A DNA stretch of 7,877 bases from assembly GCA_902767175.1 (NCBI GenBank), contig CACXGH010000021.1, forward strand, positions 1 to 7,877, read 5' to 3'. Source of the stretch: an uncultured Ruminococcus sp. GTDB lineage: Bacteria > Bacillota > Clostridia > Oscillospirales > Acutalibacteraceae. Below, one piece after another: positions 1-7,581 of the stretch (its first letter is position 1; each line of letters opens with the position of its first letter). The notes under the pieces were generated by a model. The model worked only from the letters and a program-made list of their open reading frames with translations, was not told the origin of the DNA and ran no database searches. Made by a program: the position numbers and the translations under genes.

Positions 1-30
1 AATCGACAGCGGAGGCACTCCGCCGCCTTG
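1..30. repeat. Left arm of long inverted repeat (palindromic, REP-like)
   Basis: Bases 1-26 are the exact reverse complement of 7646-7671. If one base is skipped, the match continues through CTTG at 27-30 (7641-7644 on the other side). The arm contains its own small hairpin: GCGGAG at 9-14 and CTCCGC at 18-23 around a GCA loop. Because the match reaches base 1, the repeat probably continues outside the window. The copy lies in non-coding DNA downstream of the EAL-protein gene. A dispersed intergenic palindromic repeat is the simplest reading; a mobile-element end is possible, but no transposase is visible. Confidence 0.85.
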
Positions 31-73
31 TTCTGCGAAATTTTCCGCTCAAATCTTTGTCGCCCCTTCTATC

Positions 74-154
74 TGATATTAGTATAAAACACAAAAGCAC
101 GGTAAACTATAATCAGTCTGCCGTGCTTTATTATTTGATATCAGTATAAAACTC
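74..154. repeat. Pair of 19-bp imperfect direct repeats flanking a terminator
   Basis: TGATATTAGTATAAAACAC at 74-92 and TGATATCAGTATAAAACTC at 136-154 differ at two of 19 positions. They lie just outside the two arms of the hairpin at 94-129, in the same orientation. They may be a local duplication that included AT-rich flanks of the terminator. No function can be read from them. Confidence 0.7.
94..129 (-). terminator. Rho-independent terminator downstream of the PAS-GGDEF-EAL gene
   Basis: AAAGCACGG at 94-102 pairs perfectly with CCGTGCTTT at 121-129 around an 18-nt loop. Read on the minus strand, the direction of the EAL-protein gene ending at 204, the stem is followed by TTTTGTGTTTT, a good U-tract. 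On the plus strand it is followed by TTTATTATTT, so it could work in both directions. It sits about 75 nt after the stop codon. Confidence 0.75.
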
Positions 155-203
155 AGGGACGGGAAATACAAATACTTATACTGCTTTTAATGGGAGTCTG
201 GTA

Positions 204-2327
204 TTATTCCTTATAATCCGGAAGAAGCGGAGGTGTGTTGTCAACTCGTGTAACGATTATGAGAATTGCGCCTGTTTCCGTTTTGGTATCGTATGCGATA
301 AAATGAAGATTAGCCGAAACTCTGATATCGTTCTCCATTACACTGTAGAGGGATTCGTTTTTTCGGGAGGAAAGACATTTTTTGACGGCAGACACAAAGA
401 GCTGAGACGGCTGTCTGTACCAATTATAATAGTCGTTGTATATGTTTTCCTTATCCTGTCCTATCATCTCAAGAAATGCCTTGTATGCATTGTTGGACTT
501 GAGTATGCGGAAACGGTCATTTCCATGGAATTCCAGCAGCGCAACGGGAGTTACGGTGCTGTCACCGAAATACTTCCCAAGGTCAAGCGGTATTGCATCA
601 AGTTCAAGACTTGCAGTGCTGATCTTGTCATAATAAGGCGTCTTTGTGATATCTTCGTATTCAAGACCGTTGAACGTTCTCTTTTCATAAAAATATTCAC
701 ACGGCATTGGCTTGCCGAAAAGAAATCCCTGTACCTTATCACAGCCGGCATCTCGCAGGAAACGGAGCTGTTCCTTAGTCTGTACACCCTCTGCAAGAGT
801 GTTTACACCAAGCTTGGATATCATGCTTATTACGTCTGAGAGGATAAGATGATTCTTTCCCGTCAGACTGAAATTCTTCATGAAACGCATATCAAGCTTT
901 ATCAGGTCGAATGAATATTCCTGCAGTGTGTTAAGCGAAGAATACTCGCTGCCGAAATCGTCCATCCAGACATTGAAGCCGGCCTCACGGAAACGCTCTA
1001 TCTGATTTGCAAGGAACTGCTGGTTTTTGATAAATGCGCTTTCTGTAATTTCAACAGTAAGCAGGTGATGAGCAATGTTGTATTCGTTGACGATAGAGAG
1101 TACCTCATCAAATACATCGCATACCTCGAAATTTGTTCTCGAGAGATTTACCGATACGGGAACAAGCGGCATATCAAGGCTTTTCTGCTTGGCAAGACTT
1201 TCGCATATCTTGCGGAGCATATAGAAGTCAAGCTTGTTTATAAGACGGTTATCTTCAAGAACGGGAATGAACTGCGAAGGCGAAAGCATACCCTTTTCGG
1301 GATCTATCCACCGTGCAAGTGCCTCCATATCGCATACCTTGCCTGTTACGGTGCGGACTATCGGCATATAATAAAGCTGGATGTATCCGTTTTCGATAGC
1401 TTCATCAAAATGATTAAGCACATGACGGCGCTGTCTGTATTCGGTGAACATATCTCTGTCAAAAACATGATATTTTCTTGTATAATCGCCCTTTATCGAC
1501 TTACAGGCTATTCTTGCCCTGTCAATAGACGCATATACGTCAAGTCCCATTTTATCATCAATGAATATTCCGGCACAAAGCTGTACGGGGATTCCCATAG
1601 GATTTCTCCGTACCTGATCGTTTACCTGTTCGATCTTCTGCTCAAGGTGTTTCCTTCCTGTCATAACGACAAAATGGTCGTCGGAAAAACGTGCTACAGC
1701 GTCCTTTTCAAAAACGTCCTTAAGCACAGAAGCAGTTCCCGATAAAATTCCGTTGCCCCTTGAAAATCCGTACTTTTCGTTTATGGCCTTCATGTCTCTT
1801 ATATCAAAATATACAAAGGCAGGTGTTATTCCCTTGCTGTGCATTCTTTTGCGCTCATGTTCGGCAAGCACACCGAAAGCGGACATATTCGGCAGATTTG
1901 TAAGCTTGTCATAATAAGTATTCATTTTTTCAGCATTGACGATATCTGTGACATCACCGCACCAAAGGATATAAAGCTTTTCGCCTGTATCCGTCATAAA
2001 GGTTTCGCCCTTTGCCATTATCGAAAGAAATCGATTATTCACGAGCTTTCTGAATACAATATTAAAAATGCCCTTGGCGGAAAGTAATTTAGTCCAGGCG
2101 GCTGATACCTTTTCAACATCTTCCGGATAAACGGTATTGTATATATTGTTTTCAAGTATATATGTTATCTCACCGCGATTTGCGCCGAAAAGCTTACACA
2201 TACCGTCTGAGATGAGGATAATATGCGTTTCGTTGTCTATTCTCTGAAATATAGTAAAAGGTACGACAGAAGCTTCCATGTCGTTCTTCTGTCTGCCATA
2301 GTATTCATAAATGAGGTCTGTGTTCAT
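204..2327 (-). CDS. PAS-GGDEF(degenerate)-EAL protein, probable cyclic-di-GMP phosphodiesterase
   Basis: This 707-residue protein probably hydrolyses cyclic-di-GMP to pGpG in the cytoplasm; no signal peptide or membrane segment is visible. Residues about 15-130 look like a PAS sensor domain. Residues about 135-295 are a GGDEF domain whose signature reads SDDHF (215-219), with no RxxD inhibitory site, so cyclase activity is unlikely. Residues about 300-550 are an EAL domain with the residues expected for catalysis: E335 (EAL), N394, E426, E429, D456-D457, K477, E513 and Q533. Their spacing matches active family members. Loop 6 reads DFGSEYSS rather than the usual DFGTGYSS. Residues 551-707 form a C-terminal extension that I do not recognise with certainty; the part from about 592 is PAS-like (ALLEFHGNDRFRIL). 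The ATG is well supported: GGAGGG at 2335-2340 lies 7 nt upstream, behind a strong promoter. The degenerate GGDEF may act as a GTP-sensing or dimerisation module, which is inference. Confidence 0.9.
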   Translation of the reverse strand: MNTDLIYEYYGRQKNDMEASVVPFTIFQRIDNETHIILISDGMCKLFGANRGEITYILENNIYNTVYPEDVEKVSAAWTKLLSAKGIFNIVFRKLVNNRFLSIMAKGETFMTDTGEKLYILWCGDVTDIVNAEKMNTYYDKLTNLPNMSAFGVLAEHERKRMHSKGITPAFVYFDIRDMKAINEKYGFSRGNGILSGTASVLKDVFEKDAVARFSDDHFVVMTGRKHLEQKIEQVNDQVRRNPMGIPVQLCAGIFIDDKMGLDVYASIDRARIACKSIKGDYTRKYHVFDRDMFTEYRQRRHVLNHFDEAIENGYIQLYYMPIVRTVTGKVCDMEALARWIDPEKGMLSPSQFIPVLEDNRLINKLDFYMLRKICESLAKQKSLDMPLVPVSVNLSRTNFEVCDVFDEVLSIVNEYNIAHHLLTVEITESAFIKNQQFLANQIERFREAGFNVWMDDFGSEYSSLNTLQEYSFDLIKLDMRFMKNFSLTGKNHLILSDVISMISKLGVNTLAEGVQTKEQLRFLRDAGCDKVQGFLFGKPMPCEYFYEKRTFNGLEYEDITKTPYYDKISTASLELDAIPLDLGKYFGDSTVTPVALLEFHGNDRFRILKSNNAYKAFLEMIGQDKENIYNDYYNWYRQPSQLFVSAVKKCLSSRKNESLYSVMENDIRVSANLHFIAYDTKTETGAILIIVTRVDNTPPLLPDYKE

Positions 2328-2359
2328 AGTGCTGCCCTCCGATTAAACTATACATAAAG

Positions 2360-2388
2360 ATCATATTTCATTTGGATTGTTTTGTCAA
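2360..2388 (-). promoter_or_regulatory. Housekeeping (sigma-A-type) promoter of the PAS-GGDEF-EAL gene
   Basis: On the minus strand a consensus -35 TTGACA (2383-2388) is followed by exactly 17 bp and a -10 TATGAT (2360-2365). Transcription should start near 2353, giving a leader of about 25 nt that contains the GGAGGG ribosome binding site. The match is strong enough to suggest constitutive or repressor-controlled expression. Confidence 0.8.
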
Positions 2389-2395
2389 TTAACAA
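2382..2395. promoter_or_regulatory. Palindromic operator candidate over the -35 of the EAL-protein promoter
   Basis: TTGTCAATTAACAA is a 14-bp near-perfect palindrome: TTGT and ACAA arms around an AATT centre, with one mismatched pair. It overlaps the -35 hexamer at 2383-2388, where a dimeric repressor could block transcription. AT-rich intergenic DNA gives such matches by chance, so this is only a candidate. Confidence 0.3.
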
Positions 2396-2439
2396 TTTCA
2401 CAAAAGATATAATAATTTTTTTGTATGCAGTGCTTTTTT

Positions 2440-2471
2440 GAATTATTTTTTACAAAACAGGACATACTATA
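2440..2471 (+). promoter_or_regulatory. Candidate sporulation (sigma-E/sigma-K-type) promoter of the coat pair
   Basis: CATACTATA at 2463-2471 fits the sigma-K -10 pattern CATANNNTA fully, and its first eight bases fit the sigma-E pattern CATACAHT at 7 of 8. A weak sigma-E-like -35, GAATTAT at 2440-2446 (5 of 7), lies 16 bp upstream, slightly far. Transcription would start about 20 nt before the AAGGAGG site of the first coat gene. Mother-cell control suits spore coat genes; the assignment is inference from the motif and the gene type. A TATAAT at 2408-2413 is also present but lacks a well-spaced -35. Confidence 0.5.
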
Positions 2472-2500
2472 AATACACTGATAAACAAGGAGGTAACAAA

Positions 2501-2674
2501 ATGACAAGTAAAGAGCTTTTGTATGTAGAGGACGCACTCGGTCACGAGAAATATTTTCAGACACAGTGCAGTGAGACAATGAACAGACTTCAGGATAATG
2601 AGCTGAAAAGTCTTGTTCAGGAGCTTTCACAGAATCACAGCACGATATTCCAGAGCTTTTACGGTTTGCTTTAA
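2501..2674 (+). CDS. Small spore-coat-associated protein, first of a Coat_F-type pair
   Basis: This 57-residue protein resembles the short partner proteins found next to Coat_F proteins in clostridial genomes. It is soluble and largely helical by composition, with one cysteine (C23) and a conserved-looking opening, LLYVEDALGHEKYF. The role in the spore coat is known only by family resemblance. The ATG at 2501 was chosen because AAGGAGG at 2487-2493 sits 7 nt upstream. The frame stays open to an ATG at 2438, but that start lacks a ribosome binding site and would lie upstream of the putative promoter. The stop is 14 nt before the next gene, so the two form an operon. It may be a half of a ferritin-like four-helix unit completed by the next protein, which is inference. 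Confidence 0.75.
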   Translation: MTSKELLYVEDALGHEKYFQTQCSETMNRLQDNELKSLVQELSQNHSTIFQSFYGLL

Positions 2675-2688
2675 AAGGAGGCGGAGAT

Positions 2689-2940
2689 ATGCAGGACAGA
2701 GACCTTATGGAAAATATGCTTCTGCTTGAAAAGGGAGTATGCGATCTTTATATGCACGGAGCAATTGAGTCATCAGACGATAATGTAAGAGGAATATTCT
2801 CAAATTCACTGAGTTCATCACTTTGTATGCAGTCGAGAATATATGATGAAATGGAGCGCAGAGGCTGGTATAAGCCCGAAGCAGCAGAGCAGCAGAAAAT
2901 GCAGTCTGTCAAGATGAAATACTCGGGTCAGACTATGTGA
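2689..2940 (+). CDS. Coat_F-family spore coat protein
   Basis: This 83-residue protein matches the short clostridial Coat_F pattern: a first helix LLLEKGVCDLYMHGAIES (about residues 11-28), then SNSLSSSLCMQSRIYDEM (38-55), and the ending RRGWYKPEAAEQQKM. The GWY motif after the second helix is characteristic of the family as I know it. Family members are spore coat components made in the mother cell, with a ferritin-like helical fold. The ATG at 2689 follows AAGGAGG at 2675-2681 by 7 nt, and that site begins directly after the stop codon of the preceding gene, so the pair is likely transcribed together. It is much shorter than Bacillus CotF (about 160 residues), so I give no gene symbol. Confidence 0.8.
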   Translation: MQDRDLMENMLLLEKGVCDLYMHGAIESSDDNVRGIFSNSLSSSLCMQSRIYDEMERRGWYKPEAAEQQKMQSVKMKYSGQTM

Positions 2941-2973
2941 TCTACAGTATAGTATCCGATAACTTTGAATGAC

Positions 2974-3013
2974 GAACGGCTGCCGCAGGTTACAGTTTTT
3001 GCGGCAGCCGTTC
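2974..3013. terminator. Strong hairpin between convergent genes, probable bidirectional terminator
   Basis: GAACGGCTGCCGCA at 2974-2987 is the perfect reverse complement of 3000-3013, with a 12-nt loop. It lies 33 nt after the coat stop and 5 nt after the stop of the EFR1-type gene on the other strand, where a shared terminator is expected. Neither side has a proper U-tract: the plus side continues AGATATTACAT and the minus side GTCATTCAAAG. The only T-run is inside the loop. Termination may be weak or factor-assisted, or the stem may protect 3' ends. Confidence 0.6.
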
Positions 3014-3018
3014 AGATA

Positions 3019-3759
3019 TTACATATCCTCACCGATATCGTATTCACTTATCATGGGATTGACATAACGGTATTTGTTTTTTCTTTTCTTGTATACAATA
3101 GCTTTTTGAGGACAGCGATGATAGCACCCGAGACAGGCAATACATTTATCTTTAAAGTGTATTCCGCCGTCAAGCTCAATATTGCCGGCAGGACACAGAC
3201 TGACACATTTGGCACAGGAAACACATTTGTCACTGACACTGAAATCTGCTGCTATCAGATGCCAATTATTACGGTTTTTGAAGTATGTTTCTTTTTTCAT
3301 CTTTTTAGGTTTTGGAATTGCCGGTTTGTCCTGATTTATGGCTTCAATTATCCGTTCAAGCTTTTTCGGCGCAGTTTTTATTGATATATTTGAATAGAAC
3401 CTGGGTGGGGTAAATGTGAGTGTAAAGTTTTCCGGCATTTTGAGTGTGAACACTGCATGAAGTCCGACACCATGCTCCATTGCCAGCTCATAGGCAAAAC
3501 GGTCGGCTCCTCCTGTCATACCGCCGTAGTTGAGAATCAGATATACTTTGATATCTGACGGCAGACTTGTCAGAAAATCGTAAGTATGAACAGGGAGACC
3601 GAATGAATATATGGGTGAAACAATTATGACCTTGTCATAAAAAGATATCTTGTCTTTTGCATTGGGGATATATCGGATATCTCCGCCGATCTTGTTCCTG
3701 ATGTACTGTGCAATATACAGACTGTTTCCTGTTGATGAAAAATAAAATATACCCGTCAT
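3019..3759 (-). CDS. EFR1-type flavodoxin/2x[4Fe-4S] ferredoxin fusion protein
   Basis: This 246-residue cytoplasmic protein is a putative electron carrier or small oxidoreductase. Residues 1-150 form a flavodoxin-like domain: the phosphate-binding loop is SSTGNS (8-13), and a second FMN-contact loop NYGGMTGG lies at 77-84. Residues about 172-222 form a bacterial two-cluster ferredoxin: C179, C182, C185, C189 and C206, C209, C212, C216, both in CxxCxxCxxxCP form. Electrons could pass between FMN and the clusters within one chain; the partner enzyme is unknown. A basic tail (KKRKNKYR) follows the second cluster. The ATG is supported by AGGGTGAT at 3766-3773, 6 nt upstream. The gene begins 20 nt after the purL stop with no terminator between, so it is probably read from the purL promoter. 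The family is widespread in anaerobic Firmicutes, and no link to purine synthesis is established. Confidence 0.88.
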   Translation of the reverse strand: MTGIFYFSSTGNSLYIAQYIRNKIGGDIRYIPNAKDKISFYDKVIIVSPIYSFGLPVHTYDFLTSLPSDIKVYLILNYGGMTGGADRFAYELAMEHGVGLHAVFTLKMPENFTLTFTPPRFYSNISIKTAPKKLERIIEAINQDKPAIPKPKKMKKETYFKNRNNWHLIAADFSVSDKCVSCAKCVSLCPAGNIELDGGIHFKDKCIACLGCYHRCPQKAIVYKKRKNKYRYVNPMISEYDIGEDM

Positions 3760-3779
3760 TTTACAATCACCCTGCGTTA

Positions 3780-6700
3780 TTACCTGAAGTATGCTACACC
3801 GCTTTCAAATATCTTCTGATCCTTCTCAAAAGGAACATTGAAGTACAGATTGTCGCCCTTGCGCTCTGAGTGTCCCATTTTGCCGAGAACCCTTCCGTCC
3901 GGACTTGTAATACCTTCGATCGCACAAACAGAGCCGTTGGGATTGTATTCAATGTCGTTTGCGGGCTTACCGTCAGGACTTACATACTGTGTAGCGACCT
4001 GTCCGTTTGCAATGAGCTTTTCAAGAACAGAGTCGGCTGCGACAAATCTTCCTTCACCGTGTGATATCGGTACTGCGTGTATGTCTCCTGCATTTACAAG
4101 TGAGAACCACGGTGACTTGACTGAGGTTATTCTTGTATATGCCATTCTTGAAATATGTCTGCCTACCGTGTTGAAGGTAAGTGTCGGATCGTCTGCCTTA
4201 AGTTCGGTTATCTCACCGTAGGGAACAAGTCCTAACTTGATGAGTGCCTGGAAGCCGTTGCAGATACCGAGCATGAGTCCGTCACGGTTTTTCAGAAGCT
4301 CATTTACTGCCTCGGAAACTCTCGGGTTGCGGAATGTGGTTGCGATGAACTTTCCTGAACCGTCAGGCTCATCACCGCCTGAGAATCCGCCGGGCAGCAT
4401 TATCATCTGCGACTGTCTGATTATCCTTACCATTTCATCAATGGTTTCCTCAATGTCAGAGGGTGTAAGGTTTCTTACAATAAGCAGCTCCGGCTCGGCT
4501 CCTGCTTTTTCAAAGGCTCTTGCTGTGTCTACCTCGCAGTTTGTTCCGGGGAATACGGGAATGAATACCTTCGGCTTTGCTGTCTTTATAGCAGGTGAGC
4601 CTGTGTTTCTTTCCGTATAAAGCGGAATATCGTATCTGTTTTCGGGGCAGGCAGCCTTAACAGGGAATACACTCTCAAGCTTTCCTGTCCATGCTTCAAT
4701 AAGCTCATCTATCGGCAGAGATGCTCCGTTTACCTTTATCTCTGCGTTGTCTGTTGTTGTACCAAGCTCATAGAACAGAATACCGTCATCAGGCTCTGCA
4801 CCCTCTGCAAGCTCTACAACAAGTGAGCCGCTGAGCGGAGCAAACAGTTCGTCGTTTGTGAGCCGGTTTGCGAATGTGAAGCCTGTCTTATTGCCGAAGC
4901 TCATTCTTGCAACGGCAGCGGCAGCGCCGCCCTCTCTTACGGTGCTTGCCGACAGCACCTTGCCCTCAGACATGAGCTTGTATACGGCATTGTACATTGC
5001 TTTGAGCTTGTCCCAATCGGGCATCATAGAGTCTTTATCCTCGGGAACGGGAATGTAAATTACTCTTGAGCCTGCCTTCTTGAACTCGGCAGAAACGGTC
5101 TTTGACGCTTTTGTCATAGCTACTGCAAAGCTTACAAGGGTAGGCGGAACATCAAGATCCTCAAACGATCCGGACATACTGTCCTTGCCGCCGATCGAGG
5201 GAAGTCCCAATTTTATCTGAGCTGTCAATGCACCGAGAAGTGCTGCTGCGGGTTTGCCCCAGCGTGACGGAACATCGTGCAGACGCTCAAAGTACTCCTG
5301 GAATGTCAGTCTTGCAGTCATCGGATCCGCACCTATTGCAAGCAGCTTTGAAAGCGACTCTACAACTGCGTATGCGGCACCGTGGAACGGACTCCAGCGT
5401 GATATTCCGGGGATATATCCGTATGCCATAGCTGTAGCATCATCTGTTTCACCGTGGAGCAGCGGAATCTTTGCTGCCATGGCGTCCTGAGGTGTGAGCT
5501 GAGTTACACCGCCGAACGGCATAATAACCGTAGCCGCTCCGATACTTGAGTCGAAGCGTTCGCAAAGTCCCTTCTGTGAGCATACCTCGAGTCTTGACAG
5601 ATTAGCCTTGAAGGCATCTCCTGCGCTCATGTCCTTAAGCTCATCGGGAGCTGCACTGCGGTAGCACTTATCCTTTTCAGGAGCTGTAATATATGCCTGA
5701 GCGACCTGAGTTACACCGTTCGTATTAAGGAACTTTCTGCTAAGGTCAACTATGGTCTTGCCTCTCCATTTCATTGTGAGACGGGGTGTTTCGGTTACTA
5801 CAGCAACAGCGGTAGCCTCAAGGTTTTCCTTGCCTGCTTCGCTGATAAATCGGTCAACATCAGACGGTGAAAGCACAACAGCCATTCTTTCCTGTGACTC
5901 TGAAATTGCAAGCTCAGTGCCGTCAAGACCGTCATATTTTTTTGTTACTTTGTCGAGATCCACCGTAAGACCGTCTGCAAGCTCACCGATGGCAACGCAT
6001 ACACCGCCTGCGCCGAAGTCGTTGCAGCGCTTTATCATTGTGGAAACTTTACTGTTTCTGAAAAGTCTCTGGATCTTTCTTTCTGTGGGGGGATTACCCT
6101 TCTGTACCTCTGCACCGCAGGTCTCGATAGACTCCATTGTGTGCGCCTTAGATGAGCCTGTAGCACCGCCGCATCCGTCACGGCCTGTTCTTCCGCCGAG
6201 GAGAACTATAATATCATCGGGAGCGGGAACCTCACGGATAACATTTGCCTTGGGCGAAGCGCCTATAACAGCGCCTATCTCAAGCCTTTTTGCAACGTAT
6301 CCCTTATCATAAAGCTCTGTGACCTGACCTGTTGCAAGTCCTATCTGGTTTCCGTAGGAGCTGTAGCCTGCGGCAGCACCTGTTGTTATTTTTCTTGAGG
6401 GGAGCTTGCCCTCCATGGTTTTTTCAAACGGAACTGTCGGATCTCCCGAGCCTGTTACACGCATTGCCTGATAAACATAAGCTCTGCCTGACAGCGGATC
6501 TCTTATTGCGCCTCCGAGACAGGTAGCGGCACCGCCGAAAGGCTCTATTTCCGTGGGGTGGTTATGTGTTTCGTTCTTGAACTGTACGAGCCACTGTTCT
6601 GTTTTGCCGTCTATTGTAACGGGTACCTCTATAGAGCAGGCATTTATCTCATCGCTCTGGTCGAGGTCGGGGATAAGTCCTCTTTTGCGAAGGAGCTTCA

Positions 6701-7547
6701 TTCCCGTAAGAGCCATATCCATAAGAGATACATCACGGTCGGTATTTTCTCCGTAAAGCTCTTTTCTGCTGTCGTAGTACATAGCAAGAGCGTCCTCTAT
6801 GGTCTTTGTAAGCTCGCCCTTTTCTATTTCAACCTTATCAAGTCTTGTAAGGAAGGTTGTATGGCGGCAGTGGTCGGACCAATATGTATCAATTACACGA
6901 AGCTCTGTAACGGTAGGATCTCTGTGCTCATCATCACGGAAATAGTCACGGCAGAATTTGAGGTCTGAGAGTGTCATTGCAAAGCCCATTGAGTCGAAGT
7001 AATTCTTCATTTCCTCGTCTGTCCATACTGTAAAGCCCTCTACAACTGCAACATCAGCAGGGATATCAGCCTTCATATTGAGTGACTCAGGCTTATCAAG
7101 AGAAGCAAGTCTTGCTTCAACGGGGTTGATAAGGTAATGCTGGATCTTCAGAAAATCCTCATCGGTGATATTTCCCTTTATACCGATAAGCTTGGCAGAA
7201 ACTACCTCAGGTCTTTCACCCTGAGTGAGAAGCTGCACACACTGAGCTGCGGAGTCTGCTCTCTGGTCATACTGACCGGGCAGGTATTCCATAGCGAAGA
7301 TACGGTGGTTCGGGGACTGCGGAAGAGTTTCCTCATAAACGATATCTGCGTTTGTTTCGCTGAGTATCGTATTCTTAGCTTTCTCAAAGCTTTCTCCCTC
7401 AAGTCCGCTTATGTCGTAGCGGTTAATTATTCTTACATTTTCAATGGCGGTAAGTCCGAGATTATTTCTCAGGTCAGCCATAAGATTCGAGGCTTCTACA
7501 TCAAAGCCTTCTCTTTTCTCTACAAATATTCTTTTTACAGCAGCCAA
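3780..7547 (-). CDS. purL: Phosphoribosylformylglycinamidine synthase, single-chain PurL
   Basis: PurL converts FGAR, ATP and glutamine to FGAM, the fourth step of de novo purine synthesis. At 1255 residues it is the long form holding PurS-, PurL- and PurQ-like parts in one chain. Residues about 1-150 are the PurS-like region, followed by a linker domain. The first synthetase half carries HCRHT (226-230), KNETHNHP (324-331) and DFGAGGVC (510-517). The second half contains FGGVTQLTPQDAM, GKDSMSG (787-793) and related repeats. The glutaminase runs from about 994: LPGGFSGGDEPDGSG, nucleophile C1096 in GICNGFQ, and H1226/E1228 in GHSER complete the triad. I prefer the TTG at 7545-7547 because AGAGGA at 7558-7563 is 10 nt upstream. 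The GTG at 7554-7556 in the same frame would extend the protein by three residues but lies only 1 nt from that site. An in-frame TGA upstream excludes any longer ATG start. No frameshift or missing active-site residue is visible. Confidence 0.96.
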   Translation of the reverse strand: MAAVKRIFVEKREGFDVEASNLMADLRNNLGLTAIENVRIINRYDISGLEGESFEKAKNTILSETNADIVYEETLPQSPNHRIFAMEYLPGQYDQRADSAAQCVQLLTQGERPEVVSAKLIGIKGNITDEDFLKIQHYLINPVEARLASLDKPESLNMKADIPADVAVVEGFTVWTDEEMKNYFDSMGFAMTLSDLKFCRDYFRDDEHRDPTVTELRVIDTYWSDHCRHTTFLTRLDKVEIEKGELTKTIEDALAMYYDSRKELYGENTDRDVSLMDMALTGMKLLRKRGLIPDLDQSDEINACSIEVPVTIDGKTEQWLVQFKNETHNHPTEIEPFGGAATCLGGAIRDPLSGRAYVYQAMRVTGSGDPTVPFEKTMEGKLPSRKITTGAAAGYSSYGNQIGLATGQVTELYDKGYVAKRLEIGAVIGASPKANVIREVPAPDDIIVLLGGRTGRDGCGGATGSSKAHTMESIETCGAEVQKGNPPTERKIQRLFRNSKVSTMIKRCNDFGAGGVCVAIGELADGLTVDLDKVTKKYDGLDGTELAISESQERMAVVLSPSDVDRFISEAGKENLEATAVAVVTETPRLTMKWRGKTIVDLSRKFLNTNGVTQVAQAYITAPEKDKCYRSAAPDELKDMSAGDAFKANLSRLEVCSQKGLCERFDSSIGAATVIMPFGGVTQLTPQDAMAAKIPLLHGETDDATAMAYGYIPGISRWSPFHGAAYAVVESLSKLLAIGADPMTARLTFQEYFERLHDVPSRWGKPAAALLGALTAQIKLGLPSIGGKDSMSGSFEDLDVPPTLVSFAVAMTKASKTVSAEFKKAGSRVIYIPVPEDKDSMMPDWDKLKAMYNAVYKLMSEGKVLSASTVREGGAAAAVARMSFGNKTGFTFANRLTNDELFAPLSGSLVVELAEGAEPDDGILFYELGTTTDNAEIKVNGASLPIDELIEAWTGKLESVFPVKAACPENRYDIPLYTERNTGSPAIKTAKPKVFIPVFPGTNCEVDTARAFEKAGAEPELLIVRNLTPSDIEETIDEMVRIIRQSQMIMLPGGFSGGDEPDGSGKFIATTFRNPRVSEAVNELLKNRDGLMLGICNGFQALIKLGLVPYGEITELKADDPTLTFNTVGRHISRMAYTRITSVKSPWFSLVNAGDIHAVPISHGEGRFVAADSVLEKLIANGQVATQYVSPDGKPANDIEYNPNGSVCAIEGITSPDGRVLGKMGHSERKGDNLYFNVPFEKDQKIFESGVAYFR

Positions 7548-7548
7548 G

Positions 7549-7581
7549 TTAAACACATCCTCTGCAATTATGGTGATTCAA
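7549..7581 (-). CDS. Possible 10-codon leader reading frame upstream of purL
   Basis: A strong ribosome binding site, GGAGGG at 7587-7592, lies 5 nt before a TTG at 7579-7581 and has no other start codon at useful distance. From that TTG a frame reads MNHHNCRGCV and stops at 7549-7551, one nucleotide before the preferred TTG start of purL. The purL ribosome binding site lies within this frame. Ribosomes finishing it could restart at purL (translational coupling) or affect access to its start. The peptide is too short to judge by composition and the start codon is weak, so it may be chance. Confidence 0.25.
   Translation of the reverse strand: MNHHNCRGCV

Noticed and set aside
1065..1745. Long open frame of 226 codons on the plus strand
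   Set aside because: It lies wholly antisense to the PAS-GGDEF-EAL gene, whose domains and motifs are unmistakable. It has no ribosome binding site and no recognisable protein features.
2438..2674. Longer 78-residue version of the first coat protein
   Set aside because: The ATG at 2438 has no ribosome binding site and lies before the putative promoter, while the ATG at 2501 has an ideal AAGGAGG 7 nt upstream.
5752..6312. Open frame of 186 codons on the plus strand
   Set aside because: It is antisense to the conserved core of purL. Its low-complexity serine/proline/alanine-rich translation is typical of a shadow frame.
3780..7547. PurL as an unusual fusion protein
   Set aside because: A glutaminase domain fused to both synthetase halves in one chain of about 1250 residues is a standard PurL form, not a novel fusion.
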